Source: Spongilla lacustris
Taxonomy: Eukaryota; Porifera; Demospongiae; Spongillida; Spongillidae
Direction of reading: 5' to 3'
NCBI GenBank assembly: GCA_949361645.1
Contig: OX442419.1
Span: 7,925,377 to 7,989,376, forward strand
Length of the DNA stretch: 64,000 nt
The position numbers and the translations under genes were made by a program. The number at the start of each line of letters is the position of its first letter. Positions within the stretch are counted from its first letter, which is position 1. The notes under the pieces are model-generated. The model saw only the letters and a program-made list of their open reading frames with translations. It had not been told where the DNA came from and searched no databases. This document shows, piece after piece, positions 34,421-46,389 of the stretch.

Positions 34421-37400
34421 AAATTAAAAATTCATAGCATACTTGCATGGGTGTTTTAGGCGATGATACTAGTAATTCAGTGTAGAAATAACACAGCGCT
34501 CCCCCATAACCCCTAGCTGGGCGGGAGGGGTGCCCCCCTCCCGCACCCTCCCCGGGACGGCTCCGCCTACAGTCAGCCCCTCCCCTTTTCAGCCCCCCCC
34601 CCAACCGTCCATGCTGGATCCGCTACTGCTGCTCTAAACAAGTCTACTCCTGGTGATATCTTACCAATAGCTGTGGGAAAGGTTCTGTGTTAGACTTGAA
34701 GCTGGTTGTTCCGGAGCTCCGGCTAACCGGTTAACCGGCGGTTAACCGATTGCGAGAATCAAATAACCGCCCCAACTAGTTCTATTTAGGCTAAATAACC
34801 GCTTCAACCGGTTGTTAGAAAATTTGAACAACCTCAACCGACCGGTTGGTGGTTTATAGATGAGTTGCAAGTGCGTCACGCGCGCCTTAATTCTGGGCAC
34901 GAGAAAACAATAAGCGGACGAGAGCGAACAACGGCCGGATTGAAGATCCATCTCACGTGGTACATATTTATAGCAACTTTATTAACCAGCCTAATGGTGA
35001 GTCAGCGCGCACTGCGTGTAGTACGTGGCGAGATCAGGGACGTGCTTAGGAGAACGCAGTGGACCATATCATCTTACTTGCCATGTGGCAAAGCCCGAGG
35101 TTGTGCTTATTCAGCTTTTGGTCCCTCAATATGTATATTGATTTTTAAACCGGAAATTATCCGTTGTTTTAAAACGAACAATTTTAACCGACCGGTTTTT
35201 TTAATTTTAATAACCGGTTATAACCCGTTTTTCTAACCGGTTTTTTCTAAACTAACCGGTTTCAAGCCTTAGTTCTGTGTTGCCTGACGAGTAAATGTCT
35301 ATGTGCTGCTGTGAGGGCAAAGGTTGATTGTTTCTTGAGCCCTACCAATTTGGTGTGGCTTACCCTTCATGAGCTGCATAAAGGAGCATTGGTCTGATGA
35401 TGACTTGGTGTGCTAGTGGACACAAAGAGTGGTGTCTCATCAAGAAATCCTTGTAGAATGTGCCAAACATTTTCTTGAGCTCCTTCTATTGGTGAATTGG
35501 TGCTATGGTCTACATCATGTCCAGACCTGTGGCATTCCATGGGTTGTCTAAGCTCAGAGACAGGTGTCCAGCAAGGCGACCGTCTTGCGCTTCTCCTATT
35601 GTCACTCATCGTAATTCATAAAATCATAGTGGATGTTGTAGATATCCATCCCCAAGTGACAGAAACTAGTTATGAAATCTAACTGCTGTTTGTTTATTGA
35701 ATTAACTGTTATATTGCACGAGAGGGAAATCATTGATAGCATCGCTTCAAGAAGCAGTCTGCTGTCCAATGTGGTAATATTGGGCAAGTGGTTTAATTTC
35801 TTTGCTCAATGCACCAAATAAAAGTGAGTAATATTGATGTTCTACCACTACATCTGCATGTACGTATATGCTTCTAAAGGATGCAAGGCAATTAAAACCC
35901 ATTGTTCACTATTTGTATGCATTTTGTGAGGTACCAGGGCTAGAAAAACTAAGAACAATGCAGACATACATACAGAACACATGTGGAACTATTGTGTGAA
36001 TGTGAAGGATGCTATATCAGCTGTAACCAATTGGACATAGGTCACTGTGTGTCTATTTCATGCAGTTCTGGAACAAATGTGATTAGCCATTGCATACTTG
36101 CAGCAGAATTATGGTGCAATGCTTTTGTATAAGTGTGTTGCTCTAAAAAGAGCAGGAAAAAATTAATGCTCATAACAAATTGTAACTCAATAAACAGTTG
36201 TCATAGCGGCAGGTTGTATATCTCTTAGGGTACTGAATGTGTATGTAATTGGAACCTCAAGTACATGTAGATGTATACTAAAGTATATACTGCACAGATT
36301 GTCACTTGTTGACTACATACTACTTTTCTCCACCATAAAATATGCACACACCTAGCATATGACCTGAGGGATGAACACCTTTAACAGTTTATTTTGCAGT
36401 GTGTGAATTTGAATAGTTGTAGCAAGTTGTAGATTCTTGCATTGCTAAATACACTATTACTGGTGCATCCCTCAGGTCATATGCCAGGTGTGTGCATTTT
36501 TGAAGGGGAAACTACTCATCTACCTAATTGGATTCATCACTATGCACCTTATGAATATACATATACATATGCCCTTGGCACTCAGAGGGATATACCGTCA
36601 CATGGTTTAATTGATGTAGGCATAATCAGAAGGGAGGCCAACTGCCACAATCAGAGCAACTCTAGTCCCCTTTATAATGCACATGCTCACAAATACCAGA
36701 AGCACATACCATTAGACTAGCTTCAAGCAACTTTTTAGATTTCATTTCACGATGTCGTTTTCTCTCTTTAAGTTCTTGTTCAGAATATTCTTTTGCATGC
36801 TGCAATAGAGTGGGTGTAGATCTCGATGAGATAAGTTGTTCAGCGCTTTCTTCTACGGAAAGCTGAATTAGTTCAGTTCTCTGCTTCTCTAGATCTGATA
36901 TGCAATTATTAAAAAAATCAGGTCAATTTATTAATAACAAAGCAAACACTCCAAAATGCTATGCATATACCATCTATGCATAAGATAATATTACATACTC
37001 CATACCTACATGTAACCTGATAGTTAGCACATTAAGCATAAAGGACTACAGAACAATGAGAATCAAGACAGCTATACACCTAATTCGGAATTTTTTTTTC
37101 CTACACTTTACAGAGAACTAACAAATAACAGGCAAGCGCAGCGGAAGGCATGTAAATAAACCTGGGGTGGTGGGGGAGTAGCCTCGGATACGGGTAAACA
37201 CCCTGCATGCACAGCTTATACAACGCGCGCAACCCATCTCCCAATCCCCTGAGTCTGGTCTTGTATTATTGATATGCTGTGTGTTTCGCGATGTTTAGTA
37301 GCGCATGCAGTCGTATTCGTGTGTAACTGACGTTACTACAACGATCGAATACCCTTGCATTGTAATGCATTTGCGTTATACATGTACATCTATAGGTGTA

Positions 37401-38867
37401 AAACAGTAACCTTGATAAATCGGTATTGTGTTTATTAAGTAATATACATGTATACAAGATGCATGCAGAAGGTATTTTAACTATACACATACATGCATGT
37501 ATATTATCTCTGCTATTATGGAAATCCCCCAAAATATGTTTTCCTCTTCCTTTTAGCTGTAATGAAGTCTTGGGCTACAGCGGTCAAATCTACTGCATCA
37601 GCTAGTCATCTGACTCATCTACTTGTGACGATGGAGTAAATGAATGTCATTCGGCGGTCTACTTCGAGTCAATTAGTAGGTTTTCAACCTTCTTTTTTAA
37701 AGGCTGAAACTGAACTTTCTGCAATAGAAATTATTCTCGGAATAATCATGACTCATATCGTGAAGATTTTATTTCGCCACCTTCGTTTCACTGTACACTA
37801 CAGTAGATGGCCTAAGCCCAAAGCAAAACGTATTTGACTACAAAACCTAGAGAGAGGGCCTATATATATCGGTGTAATGGGATATAAAGCAACAACGGTA
37901 TTACACAGAGCTCACTTGAGAAAGGGATGATCGATTAAAACACGCTAGGTGAATCAGCCTGGATACCATTTGACGATGAGGCTTTGAAATGGAGTGATCA
38001 ATTATGTCTGCACTGATGCAAACAAGCGTTCCGTGCAGATGACTGGATACCGTTAGATCAGTAGAATCCGACTTGCTGAAGTGATCCATTGCATGTGCTC
38101 ACAGAACTTATACAGGTATGCAATAAAATAGAGTAGTGTAGCAATAAGTTTCAGCCTTTAAAAAAGAAGGTTGAAAACCTACTAATTGAGATCAACTATG
38201 ACATTCATAGAGTAGTGTAGCAATAAGTGTAACACCGAGCGCTTGTTGCATCATTGCAGACATGGTTGATCACTCCATTTCAAAGCCTTTATATAATTAT
38301 AAGACTTAGTATATAATTTGTACAGCTACTGCCCATGCAAGTTATTTTGTGCGTTGATTGGAACTTTCCTGTCACCTTACAAGCTCTGCATTATCAAATA
38401 AGTCTGAAGTACAGTTTTTGGTTTCATTCGTACCTTTCATCAGAGGTCATGTATATAGAAAAACCAATACGTTAGGTGCTGGTCCCAGATTTTTGTCAAA
38501 AAATATAGTAAAGACGGTACAAGCAGGTAGTATATGTTATAGAGCGGACTAGTGTGCCTAAGCGTGAGGCACTCAATGCCTCACGCTTAGGCATACTGTA
38601 CATGCTCGTGATTTCAAGTAGGAATCCTTAAAAGTATTCATTGAACAGTCATATTGCCCCCTCATCAGCCTATACCGCAGGGTTCGCGAACAAATCTATA
38701 TATGGCCGCTTCATTTATCTACGTGAGTTACCTCGTCCTAGTATGGAACTCCCGCTGGCATCAGCTTTGACTTCCTCATGTTCTTTTGTCATGAATTGTT
38801 CCTTGAGTCTGCTACCACTTTCCATTCTATCGCCTGAACTTAGGACTTTGCTGTCTTTCTCGCTCAT
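31505..38867 (-). CDS. vWA-domain alpha-protein kinase (VwkA-like), five exons, one frameshift
   Basis: Exons on the minus strand: 38867-38732 (start MSEKDSKVLSSGDR), 36894-36710 (charged coiled-coil region, DLEKQRTELIQLS), 33705-33512 (vWA start, VKVCFLLDCTGSM with a D-x-T-x-S metal site), 32922-32790 (rest of vWA), 32618-31505 (VLIHIADAPCHGT, then the kinase). Phases agree at all four junctions; the intron after 32790 has a GC donor. The atypical alpha-kinase domain shows TAMQYAAMFND, FVEPYIHGDFNKFNNN, LVCDLQGV (catalytic Asp) and the zinc ligands AFSHYS, DPSIHS and HKCNKIC. Length about 585 aa, near Dictyostelium VwkA. These are Ser/Thr kinases; the substrate is unknown. Within 31845-31930 a telomere-like TAACCC repeat shifts the frame by one, so this copy may be broken, or the sequence may contain an indel error. 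Introns host several MITEs. Confidence 0.75.
31862..31925 (-). repeat. Telomere-like (TAACCC)n-derived insert within the kinase exon
   Basis: TAACCCTAACCCTAGCCCTG and related hexamers encode PNPNPSPDPPDANPNPDP in the upstream frame. The reading frame changes somewhere across this block. Confidence 0.8.
33818..34139. mobile_element. 322-bp MITE, 5-bp TSD CCATA
   Basis: Ends CAGGGCCGTAGATAA and TTATCTACGGCCTTG (one mismatch), flanked by CCATA at 33813-33817 and 34140-34144. G-runs of seven follow each tip. Same CAGGGCCG tip and 5-bp duplication as the MITE at 4859. It lies in an intron of the kinase gene. Confidence 0.85.
34352..34628. mobile_element. 277-bp MITE, 5-bp TSD CTGCT, with 29-bp C run
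   Basis: CAGTAGCGGATCCAG at the left and its exact inverse at the right, flanked by CTGCT at 34347-34351 and 34629-34633. It contains a C run (34390-34418) and the module CCCCTAGCTGGGCGGGAGGG shared with 56.2 kb. In a kinase-gene intron. Confidence 0.85.
34691..35271. mobile_element. 581-bp element, 9-bp TSD GTTCTGTGT, rich in AACCGGTT
   Basis: Ends TAGACTTGAAGCTGGTT and (inverse) TAAGGCTTGAAACCGGTT; GTTCTGTGT flanks at 34682-34690 and 35272-35280. Many AACCGG/CCGGTT words near both ends. A 9-bp duplication would fit a Mutator-like element; no transposase inside. In a kinase-gene intron. Confidence 0.75.
37642..38290. repeat. Interleaved inverted repeats in kinase intron 1
   Basis: Arm A (37642-37713, AATTAGTAGGTTTTCAACC) pairs with A' (38149-38213); arm B (about 37970-38035, GGCTTTGAAATGGAGTGATC) pairs with B' (about 38236-38290). 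Order A-B-A'-B', so not a simple hairpin. GAGTAGTGTAGCAATAAGT also occurs twice directly. No target duplication found. Confidence 0.7.
38551..38597. repeat. Short perfect-stem hairpin
   Basis: TGCCTAAGCGTGAGGCA, five bases, then the exact inverse. Located in intron 1 of the kinase gene, about 135 bp beyond the exon 1 donor. Confidence 0.9.
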
Positions 38868-39404
38868 ATTTGTGCCAATGATTTGCTGACGTCTGTATAA
38901 TTTTATGTATATGCCAGGTCAGCACATTTTAAATATACGGTGTAGTAATACGCAACCGCATTTGCACCACGGAAAACATACCAAAAGGTAAGCAGCCATT
39001 GAAATTTAATAACCACACACTGAATAACCCGTTGTGCACTTGAACGTCACCACAGTAATGACGTAGTGTCGTACTGAGACACAGATTTTCACGGATTATA
39101 TTACCGCTATGTGAAAAGTGGGTCTTGAAAAATGCTCTAGTTATGAGTGCGCCTCATAAAAGGCGCACAATCATATACAGTCATATGGTTAATTAACCGG
39201 TAGGGACACAGTGCAGTATAATACTTTGTAATCCGCTTAACTTAGGTCCCCGTAAGGATGTGGCAACGTGAGGCGCTAGTAAAAAATCTAGGTTATGCCG
39301 TCATGCTGTCAAAAGGCGCTAAACCTTTTGCGGAAGATCGTGACGTATGTGTTTGGTTTGTGCACTTAAAAGAAAGCTCACTGTGTGATGTGTGCCTTTG
39401 TGTG

Positions 39405-40140
39405 ACCATAGATTTAACTCATATGTGTTAAATCTATGGTGATTTAACACATATCTGTTAAATCTATGGTGTGACGTGTGTCTGTGTGTGATGTGTGCCA
39501 GTGTGTGATATGTGCCTGTGTTTGATGTGTGCAACTGTGATGTGTGTGCCTGTGTGTGATGTGTGCCTGTATGTGATGTGTATCTGTGTGTGATGTGTGC
39601 CTGTGTATGATGTGTGCCTGTGTACTCTCACACATCACACCCACATACACACAACCATGACACACATACCACCCCCACACAACCGTGACACACATACATG
39701 TAACACCCATACCATGATCCACTCACACATTAACACCACATGTTAACACCATACCATGAACCTACACTCACACGTTAACACCACTCACACATTAAACCAT
39801 GAACCTACACTCACACTTTAACATTAAACCATGAACTTACACATGCTCCACCCCATATACACACAACTGTGACACACATACATGAAACACCCATACCATG
39901 ATCCACTCACATGTTAACACCCCTACAATGAACTTACACTCACATGCTCCACCCCTCACACACAACCATGACACACATAACACCCGTACCATGAACTTAC
40001 GCTCACACACCATCCCCACATACACACACAACTGTGCCGACACACATACATGTAACACCCATACCATGAATTTACACTCACACGTTAACACCATATGATG
40101 AACTTACACTCACACACACCACCCCCACATACACACACAC
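39405..40140 (+). repeat. Minisatellite block (GTGTGATGTGTGCCT and CACTCACACGTTAACACC families)
   Basis: 39408-39472 holds three alternating copies of a 15-17 bp palindromic word (ACCATAGATTTAAC and inverse). 39472-39640 is a run of about 18-bp GTGTGATGTGTGCCT units. 39640-40140 is an irregular array of CATACCATGAAC, ACACTCACACGTTAACACC and CACACAACCGTGACACAC units. The open frames across it are artefacts. 40141-40755 after it holds nothing recognised. Confidence 0.8.
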
Positions 40141-41343
40141 AGGGTAAAGTCATATCAGGCCAATAAGAAAAAAAGATGACATCTTCAAATCCTCTACCCA
40201 CTGAATGAGGTCATTGTCTAGTATATACTCACATTTATACTTCATCCAAAGATAAAAACCACTTTTGAAATACGTGGGTTCAAAGTTTGTAACAATCACA
40301 ACATTGGGGGCGTTTCTCTCTATAACTCAAGTTGAACCACTGTATTGAACGATACTATAACCCACCTAGTACATATAACTTAAAACACAATCATTGGTAG
40401 GTTTATTGAAAAAGAAGGGTAAAATGTTTAATTTTTAATTCCCAAAAGTATATTGCAATAATTAAAAAAAGTTGCAACTAATGGTCCCTGGATGATTGGA
40501 GAGCTAAATCTATAACATTTTTGTTGGACTTCAAATTTGTTGTATATAGATACGTGAATAAAGTTCTCAAAACCTACTTAACGTATTCAGTATACATAGT
40601 TTGTATAAATTAAGGTTCATGTACATCTGACCTCATCATTCTTTACAAATAATCGCGTCGCTAGATACAAACGAACGGCAGCTGCGCTGCACTGTACAGC
40701 GCATTCGCTTAGCGCCTTGTGCACAACTCGTTTTTAGTAAGCGCGTTGGTTAGAAATGGCTAATCGCTGTCCCCTTGGCATTGCGCTAAATGAAAGTTCT
40801 AACAATGAATGCAATGAAGCTTTTTATGTCCTTACCAATGAAAAAAATACCTTGCTCCACCCGAGAGCAGGACATTTGGTGACTTCTGTGTGCAATGCAC
40901 ACAGAATAGCTTACCTTAAATTGTATATCTCCAATCAAAGGAAATGCTGCGATCCCTTCAGTAGTCATATACTAAATTTATAAGCGTCATCACTTTGGCA
41001 ATGGTACCTTACCAGAAGATATGCAGTGGTTGCAGAATAAAGCTCACCCAACGTCAAATAACTTTGAACAACATTGATGAGGAGGATAAGGGTACTTCAT
41101 GGGAACCTAGGAGTAGTGGTTCAAATGATGGTGATGAGTGGGACCTGAGTACCGATTTGTCTTCATTGTTGGTGAGTTTAGGTCAGTCACCTATTGATCA
41201 AACCAAGCTTGGAAGGAAAAGGTATTGTGAAGACAAGGTGACGGAGATTGAACAGGGTATTAGAAAGAAGCTGAAGCTAGAGCCATCTAAGGAGGAACAG
41301 GTTTATCAGAAACTTCTAGAGCAGCTGAAGAAGAAGTTTGGTG

Positions 41344-42506
41344 TAGGGTGTGTAACCTTCATAAATCAAAATCGATTATTTCGACTATGAAAAAAGTCCA
41401 ATCGATTTTTCAGGTTTATAGCAACTTGCAAATCGGTTATTAGAAACATTAAATCGATTTTAATGCACTATTAATTTGCCAACGATTACCTAGGTTTTTA
41501 CAGGTTTTCCCGATTTTTGATATTAGCACGGTTTCTCGAGTCTATACACGCATAACCAGATGTATTGCTTATCAGCTATTTATGCCAACTTTAACTTGAA
41601 TCATTAAAACAACATTCCAATGTTACTGGTGGGAATTAAAAGTTGTTTTCACCGATAAACACATTCTTGTTTGTTCGCTCGCACTACTAAGTATAGGCAG
41701 GGACAAAAATGGCTACCGGTAGTTTTATAAGGAGTCATTAACATATCCACCCCGCAGCTTGCGCTCGAAACAACTAAAATGTTCCTTTCAGGTACGAAAT
41801 GCCTGAAACACGTATACATGTAATTCTCATCCGCCGCCATCGAAAGTTATAATCCATTGTTCGACTCTCAATAATTTGATAAGTACTGTCACTGAGCAGA
41901 ACCAGCTAGAAACCTCATGGTGGAACACCGCTCCACGCATGACAAAGCCACCAATCCAGACATGTACATCCGAACGTCTGAAAAAGAGCCAGCCACCAAT
42001 TGCAAGAGTACGTCGGTAGCGCATTTGATTAACGCACATGTACTAGAGTCTATACTGCAGAGAGAGTGAACGTATTTAAATTGCCGGGCCCACTGCGCGT
42101 CACCATAGGCATAGATATTTGTATGAAATATGTATGGCGTCACCGTGTACCGCATAGGGCAGTGTTGATTACACCTTTAGTCCCCAGACTAAGTGTTGTT
42201 TACGTACATCAACAATGTTTCTATTTACCGATTATTTAACCCGTATATATTAGCAAGCCTTTGTACAGGCGCTAGGCGGCGGGAAAGGCGGAGGACATAT
42301 TCAAAGGGTTAATCGATTTCCTACCGATTTTTGCATATGAAGGAAACGTATATCGACTATAGCTAATCGCGACTAAGAAAACAGAATCGGTTATTTCGAC
42401 TAAAGGGAATTCTGAAATCGGTAACCTGCTATTCTGTTAAATGCATAGTCGACCGAATAGGTAATCGCGATTAACCTACAAAACCTGAAATCGGTTACAC
42501 ACCCTA
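41344..42506. mobile_element. hAT-like element, 1163 bp, inserted in an old transposon gene
   Basis: TAGGGTGTGTAACC at the left and its exact inverse at the right. The flanks GTTTGGTG (41336-41343) and CATTGGTG (42507-42514) look like an 8-bp duplication with two changes. Removing the element and one flank copy rejoins the host frame (KKKFGDSSSRSEK). Subterminal words AATCGATT and AATCGGTTA are repeated many times. No transposase. Confidence 0.75.
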
Positions 42507-43642
42507 CATTGGTGACAGCTCTAGTAGAAGTGAAAAGCTACAATGCAGGTGCTTAGTTTCCTTACTCCTCAGTCTTGGACTATACAAAGGATTGAAAAGG
42601 AGTTTGGGACAACTTTTTACATGGCAAGGTTATCCAAGCAATTGGTGTCTTCTAAAGGAGTACTGTCAACACCTAATTCTCGACCGGGTGAGACACTCTG
42701 TGCAAGGGCAGTACAGCTTAATTGTAACAGACTGCATTTCAATGAAGGTTAATGGAGAGAAGGTATATATGTGCAGAAGCGTTTACTTCACTAATTTCAG
42801 GATGCGTGAAGCGCATACAGGTGAACCATTTTGGTGTGAAAATTGGTCTCACAAAGTTTATGGCGCTTCGTCCTAGAATGTGGTATTGGCTGTGGCCAGT
42901 GGCACTCACAATGTGTGTGTTTGCACTTTATGTTAAATTGTTGTTTGAAGGGTGCAAAGTCGATCATTTTCGAGTATTAAGGAGATGCTCAATGTCTCTG
43001 AAGACACACAGGTGACATATAAACAATTCTTGGCCAAGCTATCCTGCAATCCTCCACAACCCATCTGCTTCCTTGGGTAGTGCAATTTGTGCAAGAGCAG
43101 CAACACTGAGGGTGGGTGTGATTACTGCAATCACAAAGCTGATACCACAGAGTGCTCTTACTGTAATAAGGATTTTGTTGATGAACTTCTGCATGGCTTA
43201 TCAAATCTTCGAACGCATGATTTCATAGCCAAACAACAGGCAGCAATCTTGGAAGAAAGAAAAGCCAACATAATAATAGGTGAGGCAGTTGTGCTTGCAG
43301 ATTTTTCAGAAAACGTCAGTTTTGTAATCCAGGACTGATGCCATCCAATTAAGGTTTCCACTGAAACAATAACCAGGCCACAATACATCCATTTGTTGTA
43401 TACTGGAGGCAAGATTCCTCAAATGAGGCCTCTCCACCTGGAACACCTCAGAATGCTTTGCAGTCATTGAGCTATATACTGTTGTTTCTAATTGCCTGGT
43501 CCATGATGCAATCTCAGTATAGATCTGTTCTTAAAGAGACTTCTTAACTTTTTGACTGTACATGTACAAATCCAGAGATAGAAGAAAGTGTATTATTTCA
43601 CTGATGGAGCTAGTTCACAGTGCAAAAAACTTTGTCAGTTAA

Positions 43643-44579
43643 TGTACGAACGTCCAGCGGGAACCCCCGGGAACGTGGGTTCCCGTATAGTTCCCGCTAA
43701 GCATACCATATGTTAGAACAATTGTGCATAACATACTGAGTACTGACAATTTTAGTTGCATCTATAAATAAAGGTACAGGGTAAGTTTATTCCCCATAAA
43801 TAACAAACTAGCTATCTTTTCTATTCATAAGATATACCGCTGTGAAATGCAGGACTATAGCGCTTGCGGTGGACGCTTTGTATACAAGGGTCCCGCAGGG
43901 ATGGTTGACTTCAATTGTGCAAAGAACTAAGGTCTTTCTAAGAATATTAATTCTAATCCTATTTTACACGAAAGGAGGAGTCATTTTATGTTCCCCATAA
44001 ATATAAAGCCTGTCCATCGACGTGATTTGATGGTTACACTGTCTTCAACATTCTACTTTGGTTCCCGTCAATAATTGTGTTTATACATATTCACGTGAGC
44101 AATCAATTTTCATACGAGCGGGGCAAACGGCTTGCACAAAACAACAAAACAAAACACAGTTGCATTTGTTTTTAATCAATCTCGGTGTGAAACATTCAAC
44201 ACATTGGCAAGTAGTTTTCTACTGTGACCCGAACCCACAATCTCAAATACACTCACATGCAACCACACTTTATGCTGCATGCCCACGGATATAGCCATTA
44301 CCAAGAACAAGCAGCTTAATTGCCTCGCACTCGATCCCCAATCTTTAGTCCCGGCGCCATGTTTTTCAATTAACCACGCCCCTTTTCAGTTACCTATGTT
44401 GTTCCCGTGCGGGAACATTGGTTCCCGTTAAGTTCCCGCAAAAAGTGATAACTACTTGATTTAACGCAAGAGTTATTAGTTATTGGCATTCGCATATATG
44501 TCTTTTTAGCATACATGCAAGTACTTCAGAAATAAGCATGGCGGGAACTTCACGGGAACTACGCTTGCGCGTTCGTACG
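43643..44579. mobile_element. 937-bp element with TTAA target duplication
   Basis: TTAA at 43639-43642 and 44580-44583; ends TGTACGAACG and (inverse) CGTACGAACG. Both subterminal regions are rich in GCGGGAAC/GTTCCCGC words. A TTAA target fits piggyBac or Kolobok. No transposase visible. Confidence 0.75.
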
Positions 44580-45304
44580 TTAACCTGGCTTTCAATATGA
44601 ACGATTTTAATGTGCAGGCTGAGTGGCATTTCTTTGCCACATCCCATGGGAAGGCCCATGTGATGGATTGGGAGGCACTGTGAAGCGTTTGGCAACTGAA
44701 TCCAGTCTACAGAGGCCTTTTGAGGACCAGATACAATCAGCAATAGCTAGAACTGTACGAATGGGCAAAAGTGGTCATACCATCGATCCATTTCCAGTAC
44801 GTTATTACAGCCGACTATGAAGCTGAGGAAATTCTCCTTCGGAAACGATTGATTGGCATCTGCAATAACTATTGTTGGTACACACTCCTTTCATGCATAC
44901 TATCCTATGCATGACAAGACCAACAAGTTAGAAGTGAAGGTTTACTCTTGCTGCATGTCCTGCAAGTGAAATAGTCAGGGTTTCCTCCAACAGGGATCTC
45001 CTTGCTATGGAGGACATACATGGCTATATTATCTGTGCATACGACTCTTAAATGGTGGTTGGCTTTGGTGATGGAAAAATGCAATGCCCAGGAGGAATTG
45101 AAAGTTCGATTTTTTCATCCTGCTGGGCCTTCTCCATCATTTTCTTTTCCGCGTAGGCTAGATGAACTAGTGATTAACCGTGCTCAAGTCCAGCCCAATC
45201 ACATCCACGGGTCGAGTGTACAACATTCCCAGTGCAGATGGGCTGCAAGCTACACTTTTACTAAAGGATTTGTAGAAACAAATTGTATTGTTGACAAGAT
45301 ATAA

Positions 45305-45420
45305 TTAAAATAAAATTGGTGATGTAGGATTTGTATAGATAGCAATTGAGTAAAAAGGAATTACTGATATTATGCATTCATTAAATTATAAATATTACAT
45401 ACCTACATTTAGCAGACTCA
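45305..45420 (+). repeat. ~115-bp repeat, inverse copy at 51246-51388
   Basis: AATTAAAATAAAATTG(G/A)TGATGTAGGATTTG...GCATTCATTAAATTATAAATATTACA matches the minus strand of 51246-51388 closely. A shorter relative is at 24.47-24.61 kb. 45421-46389 beyond it holds no recognised gene. Confidence 0.75.
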
Positions 45421-46389
45421 CGGCTGTTTCAAGCTGAACATTAGGTTGTTAATTAGAACACATTCGAACATTACGGTATTTTGGTGATTTTGTGGTTTAC
45501 GTTACACGGCTCTTTTTGCCACTACAAATTCAATACACACAACCATCATAATTTTCAGCTGTTCCACAACCAATTTCGTACTTAAAAAGAATAGTACGCA
45601 CAGTCAAAGTAAGTTCTCTTTTGCCCTATAATTGCCGCGCATGTGACTACTGAAGGCACACCTCTTATTGTTTTTATTAAGTGCTCAAGCGGCAACCGAT
45701 TTTTCTCAAAACGCCCCAAGCAGATGGTTTTAAAACCTACTCCTACTCAAAGAGCTATCGTTTTACATCACCTTTGCGTTTAGTGCATGCTGGGACTTTT
45801 TTTCTGGTGAAAGAACAACACGGTTAGACGGGACCATGTAACTAATGAATAATGCACGTGCGCCACACCCATATGTATAAATTTCATACACCACGGTTGT
45901 ATGCGGCTGGAAACTAAGTCAACAATTACATGTAGATCATTTACGGTATTACCATATATTTCTAAACTGATGGCTCATTATAGATATCTGATGTTTAAAA
46001 GCATACCATGACTCACCTGAACTAGCAAATGAAAAAGTGAAACGAACTCAAACACTGCATTCCTTTTCCTGTCATGTCCAGTCAATGCGCACAATTGAAA
46101 TTCCACATCGATAGCATGCGCATACCGTTTAGCAAGGTCACGCGATACGTATTTAGAAGGAGGGCGTTACTAAATTCGACGACGTAGCCTTTGGTGACTG
46201 AACTGGAAGGTAAGAGTACTACAGCTATGCTCAGGAGGCATGTGGCTACCAGAATTTACTAACCTGAAGTGGCAACGCATTTTCTGTCACCACGAACAAG
46301 CTGAGCGTATTACATGAATAATCGACGTACGTTGTGATTTTGCCCTATACATATAAACATTATAGGTATGGATTACAATTTCCATACAT

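Larger units (their letters stand above)
40756..45304 (+). pseudogene. Decayed DDE-like transposon protein, interrupted by two later elements
   Basis: Several frames together give one protein of a type common in cnidarian and sponge genomes that I know only as an unnamed transposon family. It starts MANRCPLGIALNESSN at 40756, has KCCDPF and KICSGCRIKL near the N-terminus (Cys pairs), VLSFLTPQSWTIQRIEKEFG in the middle, VNHFGVKIGLTKFMALRPR, then LRTHDFIAKQQAAIL and VVLADFSENVSFVIQD (probable first catalytic Asp), EWHFFATSHGK with GGTVKR-like sequence after 44615, and FFHPAGPSPSFSFPRR at the end. A hAT-like element (41344-42506) and a TTAA element (43643-44579) split it, and frameshifts and stops occur throughout. 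Confidence 0.6.

Noticed and set aside
35360..35610. Minus-strand open segment with a good donor, considered as a kinase-gene exon
   Set aside because: A stop lies just before the donor in the longest frame, and the coiled-coil and vWA exons join directly in phase.
37528..37600. Possible short minus-strand exon (ADAVDLTAVAQDFITAKRKR...)
   Set aside because: Weak acceptor and no phase partner; the kinase gene joins well without it.
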